From Pelagibius sp. (lineage in GTDB: Bacteria; Pseudomonadota; Alphaproteobacteria; Kiloniellales; Kiloniellaceae): DNA of 64,000 nt. The DNA lies in NCBI GenBank assembly GCA_028280305.1, contig JANQMC010000179.1:1-64000 (forward strand), in the 5' to 3' direction. This document shows, piece by piece, positions 18,174 to 26,212 of the stretch. Position 1 is the stretch's first letter; each line of letters starts with the position of its first letter. A model generated the notes under the pieces. It did not search any database. It was not told the DNA's origin and worked only from the letters and a program-made list of their open reading frames with translations. Position numbers and translations under genes: made by a program.

Positions 18174-19478
18174 ATGAACGCCCAGGCAACCGAAACAGAG
18201 ACCGATCCGCAACTGGCACCCAGCCTGGGCGAGGCCTTTCGCGTCTTCGCGAAAATCGGACTCCTCTCATTCGGCGGGCCGGCGGCGCAGATCGCCCTGA
18301 TGCATCGCGTCATCGTCGAAGAGAAGGGCTGGCTGAGCGAGAGCCAATATCTGAGCGCGCTCAGCTTCTGCATGCTGCTGCCGGGGCCCGAAGCCATGCA
18401 ACTCGCCACCTATTCGGGCTGGCGACTGCACGGCTGGCGCGGCGGCCTGCTGGCCGGGCTGCTGTTCGTTCTGCCGGGGGCGGTGGTCATCCTGGCGCTG
18501 GCGGCGGCCTATGCCGCGTTCGGCCAGGTTCCGCTGGTCGCCGCCCTCTTTCTCGGGATCAAGGCGGCCGTCCTGATCATTGTCGTCGAGGCTTTGTTGA
18601 AAGTAGCCAAGCGGGCACTGCTGCACAGCGAACACTGGGTGCTGGCGGGCTTTGCCTTCGTCGGCCTGTTCTTTCTCGCCCTACCCTATCCGCTGATCGT
18701 TCTCCTGGCCGCCGCCTTCGGCTTTCTGTACGGGGCCAAAACCGGGGAGGCCACCGCCCCCCGGAAGCCGGCCGGAGCGCCGCTGCGCCAGACCGTGACG
18801 ACCATCTTTCTCTGGCTGGCGATTTGGTGGATACCGGTACTGGCGGTCGGACTGTTCTTCGATCAGACGATCCTCACGGAAATCGGCGCCTTCTTTTCAA
18901 AGCTGGCGGTCGTGACCTTCGGCGGTGCCTACGCCGTGCTGGCCTACATGGCCCAGGACGTGGTCCATCACTTCGGCTGGCTCACGGCGGGCGAGATGAT
19001 GGACGGGCTCGGCCTCGCCGAGACCACCCCGGGCCCGCTTATTCTGGTGACCGAGTTCGTCGGCTTCATCGCCGCCTATCGCGAGGGCGGCCTGGGGCTG
19101 GGTCTGGCCGGGGCCGCCGTCACCCTCTGGGTCACCTTCGTTCCCTGCTTCCTGTGGATCTTCGCCGGGGCGCCCTACATCGAGTGGATCTCCACTCAGC
19201 CACGCCTCAGCAGGGCGCTTTCCGCCATCACGGCCGCAGTCGTCGGCGTGATCCTCAACCTCTCGGTCTGGTTCGCCCTCCACGTCGTCTTCGCCAGTGT
19301 TTCGGCGGAGATTTACGGCCCCTTCACCATCTGGCAACCCGACCTTATGTCCGTCGACTGGCGGGTGCTGGTGCTGTCGGCTCTCTGTGCTTTTCTCATT
19401 CTCAGGCGGCACTGGGGCATCACACCGGTCCTGGCGATTGCATCCCTCGCCGGCGCGGTGCTGAGCCTTCTGTTCTAG
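18174..19478 (+). CDS. chrA: Chromate transporter family protein (two-domain ChrA)
   Basis: A 434-residue membrane protein with two CHR domains in tandem. The first half has IGLLSFGGPAAQIALMH and MLLPGPEAMQLATY. The second half has LAVVTFGGAYAVLAYM and LAETTPGPLILV, the same two motifs in matching order. About ten to twelve hydrophobic segments are visible. Long-form ChrA proteins export chromate, though many family members are untested. ATG 18174 follows AGGAAG. The gene is divergent from argD and converges on the TraB/GumN cluster. Confidence 0.87.
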   Translation: MNAQATETETDPQLAPSLGEAFRVFAKIGLLSFGGPAAQIALMHRVIVEEKGWLSESQYLSALSFCMLLPGPEAMQLATYSGWRLHGWRGGLLAGLLFVLPGAVVILALAAAYAAFGQVPLVAALFLGIKAAVLIIVVEALLKVAKRALLHSEHWVLAGFAFVGLFFLALPYPLIVLLAAAFGFLYGAKTGEATAPRKPAGAPLRQTVTTIFLWLAIWWIPVLAVGLFFDQTILTEIGAFFSKLAVVTFGGAYAVLAYMAQDVVHHFGWLTAGEMMDGLGLAETTPGPLILVTEFVGFIAAYREGGLGLGLAGAAVTLWVTFVPCFLWIFAGAPYIEWISTQPRLSRALSAITAAVVGVILNLSVWFALHVVFASVSAEIYGPFTIWQPDLMSVDWRVLVLSALCAFLILRRHWGITPVLAIASLAGAVLSLLF

Positions 19479-19507
19479 CCGGGCACCGCAAGGCGCCCGG
19501 CGGCAGC

Positions 19508-20455
19508 TCAGTGCAGCCGCGTGACGGTGAAGCCCTGCACCTCAAGCAGTCGGAGAATGCCTTCCTCCCCCGAGAGGTGGCCTGCCCCGACGGCCACGAA
19601 GGTGGGGCCTTCCGCCATCAGCGGCAGCATGCGCTCAACCATGATCCGGTTGCGGTTTCTCAGAATCCTGAAGTCCAGCGTCTCCGCAGCCTGGGGTTCG
19701 TACCAGCTGAGGCTTTCATGCCAAAAGGCATGCAGCATCGCGAGGTCGCCGTCGAGATAAGACTGCACCATCGGCGCGCCGGATCGCCGGCTGTGATAAA
19801 GCTCGACCGTGGCCCGCAGCAGCATCGCCTGGATTTCAAGCGGGATGGTGTCGTACTTGGTGAAACCCTCTTCCTGGGTTTCCAGACCGACAACGGTCTT
19901 GCCTTCGTCGCGCGCGCGGGTCTGCAGCCAGTCGTCCAGGACCGGCTGGTTGCGGATCGATTCATCATCATTGGTGTAGAAGCCGGCCCGCGCACCGCCG
20001 AGGTAGTCCCAGAAGATCCAGGGCTTCAGATCGTTGCGCGGCCGCTGGTCCCTAGACCGCATGATGAACTGAAGTTTGCCGAAGGTGTCATTGCCGACGA
20101 TACTGCGCAGCGTGGTTCCCTCAGGCAACTTCACCATCTCGACATCGGCTTCAAAGGCCTCGGCATCCGGGCCGTAGTCGTACTCGAAGGCGGCAATCTC
20201 AGAGTCGACAAACGCACTCTCCACCGCCGCGGGGATGTCGAGCACCCGCGGATCGGAGATATGGTAGGTGCCGAAGACGTAACTGGGCTCGATGCCCTCG
20301 CCGTCAATCTGCCAGATGCGGCCCTGGCCAAAAAGTATGTCCGGCCGTTCCGGTAACGGACGCGGCTCCGGCGCCGCGCAGCCGGCAATCACTGCAACCA
20401 GCAGTCCGCAACACGCCACGCTCCGCGCGCGGGACCTCCATATCTCGGCGAACAT
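19508..20455 (-). CDS. TraB/GumN family lipoprotein (paralogue 1)
   Basis: A 315-residue member of the TraB/GumN (Tiki-related) family. The signal ends in AVIAGC, making it a probable lipoprotein. It has the two GxxH motifs of the family, GTYH near the N-terminus (EPSYVFGTYHISDPRV) and GAGH near the C-terminus (VAVGAGHLSGEEGILRLLE), plus a conserved glutamate in VVGLETQEEG. Tiki relatives are metalloproteases, which makes a metal-dependent activity plausible but untested. Start ATG 20455 fits the signal peptide; an in-frame start at 20482 adds nine residues. Two paralogues follow upstream at 20586 and 21606. Confidence 0.82.
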   Translation of the reverse strand: MFAEIWRSRARSVACCGLLVAVIAGCAAPEPRPLPERPDILFGQGRIWQIDGEGIEPSYVFGTYHISDPRVLDIPAAVESAFVDSEIAAFEYDYGPDAEAFEADVEMVKLPEGTTLRSIVGNDTFGKLQFIMRSRDQRPRNDLKPWIFWDYLGGARAGFYTNDDESIRNQPVLDDWLQTRARDEGKTVVGLETQEEGFTKYDTIPLEIQAMLLRATVELYHSRRSGAPMVQSYLDGDLAMLHAFWHESLSWYEPQAAETLDFRILRNRNRIMVERMLPLMAEGPTFVAVGAGHLSGEEGILRLLEVQGFTVTRLH

Positions 20456-20585
20456 CACATCCCAACCCCAAAGATCAATCAAGCAAGCGGCAACAGCCTC
20501 AACTGCCGATCTTATCCCTCAAGGATTGCACCCTAGGAATGAAATTTGAAGTCGGAAAATTCAACCGAAACCAATCCCTACGAAG

Positions 20586-21521
20586 TCAGTAAATCCGCGT
20601 CACCCGATAGCCGCGCTGCTCCAGAAGATGAAGGATGCCCTCCTCGCCGGGCATGTGCAGGGCGCCGACGGCGATGAAGGCCTTGCCGCGCTTCAACAGC
20701 GGCAGCATCCGCTTCACCATCGTGTGGTTGCGCGCGTCGAGAAAGGCTTCCTTGAACACCTGGGCATCGGGTTCGGCGTCGTTAGCGGCCATATCTTCGA
20801 CCTGACGGTAGGCGGTCCGCATGTCCCCCGCCAGATACTGTTCAAGCAGTTCGGCATGGCCGTCCGGGTTCTCCTCCAACTGCGCCAGCACCTCGCGCAG
20901 GATTTCCGCAGGATCACTCTCGCCCTGAACCGCCTCGAATGCGGCAATCTGCTCTTCGACCTTCTCCAGCGCGACCACCCGCATGCCAAGATCGTAGGCC
21001 CATTGGATCAGCCAGAGATCAAGGATCAGATCACCGTCTAGACGACGCCGGAATTCTTCGGGGGAAACCTGGAACGTCAATGCCAGAGCCCAGGGCTGCA
21101 TCGTCTCGACCGCCCTGGCCGGAATGCCATAGGCCGCCGCCAGCTCCACGACCTTTTCGTAGGTTTCCTTATCCAGCAATTTGGCAAGGGACGTCCGTTT
21201 CGGCAGACGCTGGGCCCGTGCCGTCTTCTCGCGCTCTTCGGGATGAAACAGCAACTCGAAGGCGGCCTGCTCCGAGTTCTCAAAGGCCCGGCGGATTTCC
21301 GGTGGCAGGTCGCGCACCCGTGCGTCTGTTACGTGGATGGTGCCCATGACATGACTGGGCGGTGCATCGCCCCGCTCGATCTTCCACAGCCGGCCCTCGC
21401 CGTGGCGGACCGGATGGTCTTCGGCGGCGGCAGCCACGCCCGACCACAGCAGCAGGAAAAGCCCGAGGACGGGAAGTCCAAGGACAGCACGGAACGGCAG
21501 GACAAAGCGTTTTCCGGTCAT
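20586..21521 (-). CDS. TraB/GumN family secreted protein (paralogue 2)
   Basis: A 311-residue protein with an N-terminal signal peptide or anchor (about residues 10-33) and no lipobox. GTIH (SHVMGTIHVTDARV), the VVALEKVEEQ glutamate segment and GALH (IAVGALHMPGEEGIL) match the family motifs. It resembles paralogue 3 more than paralogue 1 in the GTIH and C-terminal GYRVTR segments. The gene is separated from paralogue 1 by about 130 bases and from paralogue 3 by about 85 bases, so the three may be transcribed together with the ABC-2 permeases. Confidence 0.83.
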   Translation of the reverse strand: MTGKRFVLPFRAVLGLPVLGLFLLLWSGVAAAAEDHPVRHGEGRLWKIERGDAPPSHVMGTIHVTDARVRDLPPEIRRAFENSEQAAFELLFHPEEREKTARAQRLPKRTSLAKLLDKETYEKVVELAAAYGIPARAVETMQPWALALTFQVSPEEFRRRLDGDLILDLWLIQWAYDLGMRVVALEKVEEQIAAFEAVQGESDPAEILREVLAQLEENPDGHAELLEQYLAGDMRTAYRQVEDMAANDAEPDAQVFKEAFLDARNHTMVKRMLPLLKRGKAFIAVGALHMPGEEGILHLLEQRGYRVTRIY

Positions 21522-21605
21522 GGCAGGTTCCCGAGGCGCGGTCGATTGCCGATCGCCTTAGGCTGCCCCGGAAAGCTTAAGAATCAGGCAAATCCGGGAT
21601 TTGTC

Positions 21606-22493
21606 TCAATACACCCGGGTCACGCGGTAACCCTGCTTTTCCAGGAGATCGAGGACGCCGCCTTCGCCCGGCAGGTGGGCGGCGCCGATGGCGATGAAGG
21701 CCTGCCCGTCGGCGAGGTAGGGCTGCATCCGCGTCACCATGGTGACGTTGCGGTCATAGATCAGACGCTGCCGAAACCGTTCTGCCGCTTCCTGATCGCT
21801 GACCCCGGACATGTCGTTTACCTGATCCAGGATGGCCCCGATATCGCTCTTCATGTAAGCCTGAAACAGTGCCGCAAATTCATTTTCCGCCTTGGCGCTG
21901 TCAGCCACGAGATCCCGGACCATGGCGACCTGTTCAGCCTCCGTCATCTCGTTGAAAACGGCAATCTGTTCGCGATAGCTTTCCAGGCCGTGCACCGGCT
22001 TGCCGCGGCGCTGGGCCTCGCTGCGCAGCCATTCGTCCAGGCTCTTCTCACCCCGGGCCTTGCGGGCCATCTCCGCCGGCGGCGCAACGAGGAAAAGGCT
22101 TAGGGCCCAAGGTTTCAGCGGCCGCAATGCCTGGGGCGGCAGATTGTAACGGGTCGCCGCCTGGGCGACCGTCGCGAAGAGTTCCGGCCCCAGGATCTCG
22201 TCGAGTTGGCGCCCGTCGGAGAGCATCATCGCCTGGGTCATGAGCGCCGGCCCCTGCGGGTCGTCCGGCAACTCAAAGACCGCGACATGCGCGGCGATAA
22301 AGGGCTGGCGCACCTGTTCCGGCAGCTCGCGCAGACGTGGATCGCTCAGATGGATAGTGCCGAAGACATGACTTGCTGGACGGCCGTCGCGCTCGACCTT
22401 CCAGAAAACGCCCTGGGTGAAGCGCGTTTCCTCTGCAGCGGCCGGCGCGGCGACCAATAGCGCCGCAAGAAAACCCGCAAGAAGAAGCGGCAG
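21606..22493 (-). CDS. TraB/GumN family secreted protein (paralogue 3), start uncertain
   Basis: The mature part (ETRFTQGVFWKVERDGRPAS onward) is a clear TraB/GumN protein with GTIH (SHVFGTIHLSDPRL), GLESYREQ and GAAH (IAIGAAHLPGEGGVL). A signal peptide is readable as LPLLLAGFLAALLVAAPAAA, but no ATG, GTG or TTG precedes it at a sensible position: the codon aligned with the expected start (22508) is GTA. Possible starts are CTG 22493, TTG 22457, or an ATG at 22676 that overlaps the preceding permease gene by about 170 bases (with GGAGG upstream). I list CTG 22493 as a placeholder; the stop at 21606 is secure. Confidence 0.7.
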   Translation of the reverse strand: MPLLLAGFLAALLVAAPAAAEETRFTQGVFWKVERDGRPASHVFGTIHLSDPRLRELPEQVRQPFIAAHVAVFELPDDPQGPALMTQAMMLSDGRQLDEILGPELFATVAQAATRYNLPPQALRPLKPWALSLFLVAPPAEMARKARGEKSLDEWLRSEAQRRGKPVHGLESYREQIAVFNEMTEAEQVAMVRDLVADSAKAENEFAALFQAYMKSDIGAILDQVNDMSGVSDQEAAERFRQRLIYDRNVTMVTRMQPYLADGQAFIAIGAAHLPGEGGVLDLLEKQGYRVTRVY

Positions 22494-22504
22494 AGCCGCC
22501 GACT

Positions 22505-23344
22505 TTACGGTTTGATCTTGTAACCCACGGCAAAGAGCCGCCAGCCCAGTAAAGCCAGCCCCAGAATGAGGATGCCGAGTACCGCGAAACCGACGGTATG
22601 GGAGCTTTCCGCGTGGCCGATCAGCCCGGCGCGGAAACCATCGATCGCGTAGAAGACGGGGTTGTAGAAGATCCATTCTCTGAAAGCCTCCGGCAGGCGC
22701 TCAACCGAAAAGAAGGTTCCGGACAGCAGCCCCAGGGGCACGACGACGAAACCTTCCACTGCAGAGTAGTGATCCCAGCGCTCGGCCCAAAGCCCCACGA
22801 CAGTCCCGAGAAAGCCGAAGAGCAGAGCCGTCGCGACGGCAAAACCGATAACCAAGCTTGCATCGAAAGATGAAAAATCCACGAAGACCGACGCCGCCCC
22901 GCCGACCAGCAAGCCCACCGCAAGGCCGCAGGTTGCCGAGGAAAGCGCATAGCCGGCGAGCAGTTCAAGCGGGCTCAACGGCGCCATCTGCACGTCGGTG
23001 ATCATGCCTTCCATCTTCTCGAAAACCAGCATCGCCGCCGCATTCTCAAAAGCGGTGTGGGCGATGGCGTAGAGAATGATCCCCGGGGCGATGAACTGGA
23101 TCAGGTCGATTCCCGGCACCATAGCGGCACGCTCGCTCTGGGCCACGGCGAAGACCAGTACGAAGAGCAGGCTTGAGACCAGGGGCCCGACCAGCAATTC
23201 CAGGCCGAAGCGGAAGAACCGCAGGACGCCGCGTTTGTAATAGTGCGTCCAGAAGCCGAGGCGGTTGAAACGCCTGAAGGCCGGCGCCTGCCAGCGGCGG
23301 AAGGAGAGCAGTGCCCGGGGGGAGGACGGCTGCCGTATGCTCAT
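22505..23344 (-). CDS. ABC-2 type transporter permease (second of pair)
   Basis: A 279-residue membrane protein with about six hydrophobic segments. It has the ABC-2 family hallmark near the end, PLGLLSGTFFSVERLPEAFREWIFYNPVFYAIDGFR, and a FEKMEGMITDVQMAPLSPLELLAGY loop in the middle. Start ATG 23344 overlaps the stop of the preceding permease by four bases (ATGA). It probably forms a heterodimeric exporter or NodJ/KpsM-like channel with that protein. The required ATPase is not adjacent. Confidence 0.87.
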   Translation of the reverse strand: MSIRQPSSPRALLSFRRWQAPAFRRFNRLGFWTHYYKRGVLRFFRFGLELLVGPLVSSLLFVLVFAVAQSERAAMVPGIDLIQFIAPGIILYAIAHTAFENAAAMLVFEKMEGMITDVQMAPLSPLELLAGYALSSATCGLAVGLLVGGAASVFVDFSSFDASLVIGFAVATALLFGFLGTVVGLWAERWDHYSAVEGFVVVPLGLLSGTFFSVERLPEAFREWIFYNPVFYAIDGFRAGLIGHAESSHTVGFAVLGILILGLALLGWRLFAVGYKIKP

Positions 23345-24153
23345 GGTTTCAAGCGATAGCCGCTGGCCAGCATGCGGTGCGCCACGGCCCAGAGAAACAG
23401 ATTGAACAGCGCCATGACCACCAGGCCGGTCCCCAGCGAACCGTCGGCATGGCCGATGAAGCCGTAGCGAAAACCGTCGATCATGTAGAAGAAGGGATTG
23501 AAGTGCGCCACCGTCTGCCAGATCGGCGGCAGACGCTCGATCGAGTAGAAAGTGCCGGAGAGAAAGGAGAAAGGCGTGATCACGAAGTTGGTCACCGCGG
23601 CGATGTGATCGAACTTTTCCGACCAGATGCCGCCGATCATGCCGAGCAGCGCCAGCATCAGCGATGCCATCAGCGCATGATAGAGGATGAACAGCGGCGC
23701 GTGGATCTGCAGCGGTACGAAGAGCCACATGCCAAGGCCCACCGCCGCGCCGACCATCAGGCCGCGGGTAACGCCGCCGGCGGAAATGCCCAGGGTCAGC
23801 TCTGTCGCGGAAAGCGGCGGCATCAGAATGTCGACGATATTGCCCTGAACCTTGGCGATCACCAGGGAGGAGGAGGTGTTGGCGAAAGAGTTCTGCACCA
23901 TCGCCATCATGATCAGGCCGGGGCCCAGGAAGACTGCGAAATCGACACCGCCGACCTGGCGCCCGCCGCCGCCCAGCGCCAGGGTGAAAATGGCGAGAAA
24001 CAGCAGAGTCGTGACCATGGGGGCCAGCAGGGTCTGGGTAAAGACGTTGAGGAAGCGGCGGACTTCCTTCATGTAGAGGGTCCAGAGGCCGCGCCAGTTG
24101 ACCAGCCCCAGGCGACGGACCGAAAGGGCTGCGGGAGAGACAGTTCTGTGTTC
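23341..24153 (-). CDS. ABC-2 type transporter permease (first of pair)
   Basis: A 270-residue membrane protein starting MEHRTVSPAALSVRRLGL (ATG 24153; a TTG at 24195 is possible). It has about six hydrophobic segments. Family features are WTLYMKEVRRFLNVFTQTLLAPMV at the amphipathic entry helix and FSFLSGTFYSIERLPPIWQ near the end. It is a homologue of the next gene and is translationally coupled to it. The gene is divergent from recX. Substrate unknown; drug, polysaccharide or lipid export are all seen in the family. Confidence 0.87.
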   Translation of the reverse strand, partial: EHRTVSPAALSVRRLGLVNWRGLWTLYMKEVRRFLNVFTQTLLAPMVTTLLFLAIFTLALGGGGRQVGGVDFAVFLGPGLIMMAMVQNSFANTSSSLVIAKVQGNIVDILMPPLSATELTLGISAGGVTRGLMVGAAVGLGMWLFVPLQIHAPLFILYHALMASLMLALLGMIGGIWSEKFDHIAAVTNFVITPFSFLSGTFYSIERLPPIWQTVAHFNPFFYMIDGFRYGFIGHADGSLGTGLVVMALFNLFLWAVAHRMLASGYRLKP

Positions 24154-24254
24154 CATCTGCGATGCATAATCCGAGCCGCCGTCCGGCGCAAGCAAGGGAA
24201 CTTTTGCTGCGGCTGCGAAACGAAGGGTCAGCTACCGCCGGATGGGACCAGAGC

Positions 24255-24845
24255 GTGAGCGAAGAAGATCCCACGAAGAAGCCGGAAAACCGCAGTAAGA
24301 AGCGCCGCCAGCCGCTGAAGGCGACCCCGGAAGCGCTGGAGCGGTCGGCGCTTTACTACCTCGACCGCTATGACACGGCCAGCGGGCATCTGCGGCGCCT
24401 GCTGATGGGCAAGGTGACGCTCTCGGCGCGACTCCACGGGACCGACCCCGCCGAGGGCGCCGCAGCGGTCGAGCGCCTGGTTCAGCGATTCCTGAAGGCC
24501 GGGGTTCTCGACGACGCGCGTTTCGCGCGGGAGCGGGTGCGCAGCCTGCGCGCCCGCGGCACCTCCCGGGCCATGGTGCGGGCCCGGCTGCAGGCCAAGG
24601 GCGTCGCCAGCACCTTGATCGACGAGGCGCTGGCAGGCGAAGAGGCGCCGGCGCGGGACCTCGCGGCTGCCGTCACCTACGCCAAGCGCCGCCGGCTCGG
24701 CCCCTTTCGCCTTGACGAGCGGGCAGAACGGCGGGCGAAAGACCTGGCCGCCCTGGGGCGTCAGGGCTTCGACTACGAAACCGCCCGCCGCGTGGTCGAT
24801 TGCGAGGACGTCGAAGGCCTCCTTGCCGCATTGCCGGAGGACTGA
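24255..24845 (+). CDS. recX: RecX family regulatory protein
   Basis: About 196 residues, basic and helical. It has the RecX-type repeat pattern RSALYYLDRYDTASGHLRRLL, VERLVQRFLKAGVLDDARFARERV, RGTSRAMVRARLQAKGV and a C-terminal RRRLGPFR...LAALGRQGFDYETARRVV. RecX modulates RecA filaments. Start GTG 24255 (VSEEDPTKKPEN) is my choice; an upstream in-frame ATG at 24162 would overlap the divergent permease gene start. recA is not in the window. Confidence 0.8.
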   Translation: MSEEDPTKKPENRSKKRRQPLKATPEALERSALYYLDRYDTASGHLRRLLMGKVTLSARLHGTDPAEGAAAVERLVQRFLKAGVLDDARFARERVRSLRARGTSRAMVRARLQAKGVASTLIDEALAGEEAPARDLAAAVTYAKRRRLGPFRLDERAERRAKDLAALGRQGFDYETARRVVDCEDVEGLLAALPED

Positions 24846-24996
24846 ACCTTCTCAGGGCGAAGAAAGGACGATTCCAGGCGCGCCCGAGGGCATCCGCTCC
24901 CACGGTTTCTGCGTAAGAAAGATTGGGAACGACTTCCGGGAAGGTCCTATGCTGGTGAAACTTGGTCTTGGCAAAGTCCTGCAGAGGGTCCGTTTT

Positions 24997-25566
24997 ATGC
25001 AGTTGCGCAGTCTCGCCCTTGCCGGCCTCGCCGCCGCCGGTCTGCTGGCCAGCGGCCCGGCCCCCGCCGGGGCGACCTCGGCGCACGACTTCAGCTTCAT
25101 CTCGATCGAGGGCGAGCCACTGCCGCTGGAGCGCTATGCCGGTAAGGCGGTGCTGCTGGTGAACACCGCATCGCGCTGCGGATTCACCCCGCAGTACGCC
25201 GGCCTGCAGGACCTCTGGGAGCGTTATCGCGACCGTGGCCTGGTGGTTCTGGCGGTTCCCTCCAATGACTTCCTCAATCAGGAGCCGGGCAGTTCCCAGG
25301 AGATCAAGGAGTTCTGCGAGGTCCATTTCGGTATCGACTTTCCGATGACCGAGAAGCAACAGGTGATCGGCCGCGACGCCCATCCGCTCTACCGCTGGAT
25401 CGCCGCGGAACTGGGCCGCGAGGGCAAACCCCGCTGGAACTTCCACAAGTTTCTCATCGGACCTGACGGCGCTGTCGTCACCGGCTGGGGCTCGCGCACC
25501 CGCCCGCTGGCCGACGCCGTTCTGGCGGAAATCGAACGGGTGATACCACCACAGACGACAAACTAA
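24997..25566 (+). CDS. Cysteine-type glutathione peroxidase, exported
   Basis: A 189-residue peroxidase with a signal peptide (MQLRSLALAGLAAAGLLASG..., about 26 residues), suggesting a periplasmic location. The catalytic set is C61 (NTASRCGFTPQY, cysteine not selenocysteine), Q95 (NDFLNQEPGSS), W147 and N148 (PRWNFHKFLI). It reduces hydroperoxides using thioredoxin or glutathione-type donors. ATG 24949 is an alternative start that would add 16 residues; the signal peptide works with either. Confidence 0.86.
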   Translation: MQLRSLALAGLAAAGLLASGPAPAGATSAHDFSFISIEGEPLPLERYAGKAVLLVNTASRCGFTPQYAGLQDLWERYRDRGLVVLAVPSNDFLNQEPGSSQEIKEFCEVHFGIDFPMTEKQQVIGRDAHPLYRWIAAELGREGKPRWNFHKFLIGPDGAVVTGWGSRTRPLADAVLAEIERVIPPQTTN

Positions 25567-25735
25567 GGCATGGCGGAGAGACCCGGAGAAGCGATTCGCC
25601 GATCAAGGGATTTTGACTTGGTGCGGCCCCGGCCGCTGAGCATAGTAAAACTGCGCCGTGAGAATGATGTTCGCGGCAGAGGAGCCGCTCCTGTCAGCAG
25701 CCCTCTCCGCGCAGTTCATAAGGATGCGAAACCCG

Positions 25736-26212
25736 ATGTTTAGACTGACCCGCTTCATTACGCCCGTCGTCCTGGCCTTCGCACTCAGCGCCGGTCCCGC
25801 CCTTGCGGATTCAAATGCCGGCTCGGCCGCGTCCAAGAACAAGGCCGACCCGAACTACACGCGGGCTCAGCAGATGGTCGACGACGGCAAATACGCCGAC
25901 GCGATCCCACTGCTGGAAAAGATCCTGGCCGGCGACAAGGAGAATGCCGATGCCCTGAACCTTCTGGGCTACAGCAACCGGCAGCTCGGCCAGAACGACG
26001 CGGCATTGGCGCACTACCAGGCGGCCCTGGCGCTGGAGCCGCGCCACCGCGGCGCCAACGAATATCTGGGCGAACTTTATCTGACACTCGGCGACCTCGC
26101 CAAGGCGGAGGAACGTCTGGATGTCTTGGACAGCGCCTGCTTTTTCGGCTGCGACGAATACACAGAGCTGAAAAAAGCCATTGCCGACTACAAGGCCAAG
26201 GCCGGCAGCTAG
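25736..26212 (+). CDS. Secreted TPR-repeat protein
   Basis: A 158-residue protein with a signal peptide (about residues 1-24, ending GPALA) followed by two to three tetratricopeptide repeats. YTRAQQMVDDGKYADAIPLLEKIL, ADALNLLGYSNRQLGQNDAALAHYQAALAL and ANEYLGELYLTLGDLAKAEERL are seen. Then comes a C-x3-C pair (ACFFGCDEYTEL). It probably acts as a periplasmic scaffold. ATG 25736 has TAAGGA at good spacing. The stop overlaps the stop of the convergent cyclase gene by four bases. Confidence 0.8.
   Translation: MFRLTRFITPVVLAFALSAGPALADSNAGSAASKNKADPNYTRAQQMVDDGKYADAIPLLEKILAGDKENADALNLLGYSNRQLGQNDAALAHYQAALALEPRHRGANEYLGELYLTLGDLAKAEERLDVLDSACFFGCDEYTELKKAIADYKAKAGS

Noticed and set aside
17930..20356. 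808-residue plus-strand open frame
   Set aside because: It overlaps chrA in another frame and the antisense of the first TraB/GumN gene; no recognisable protein.
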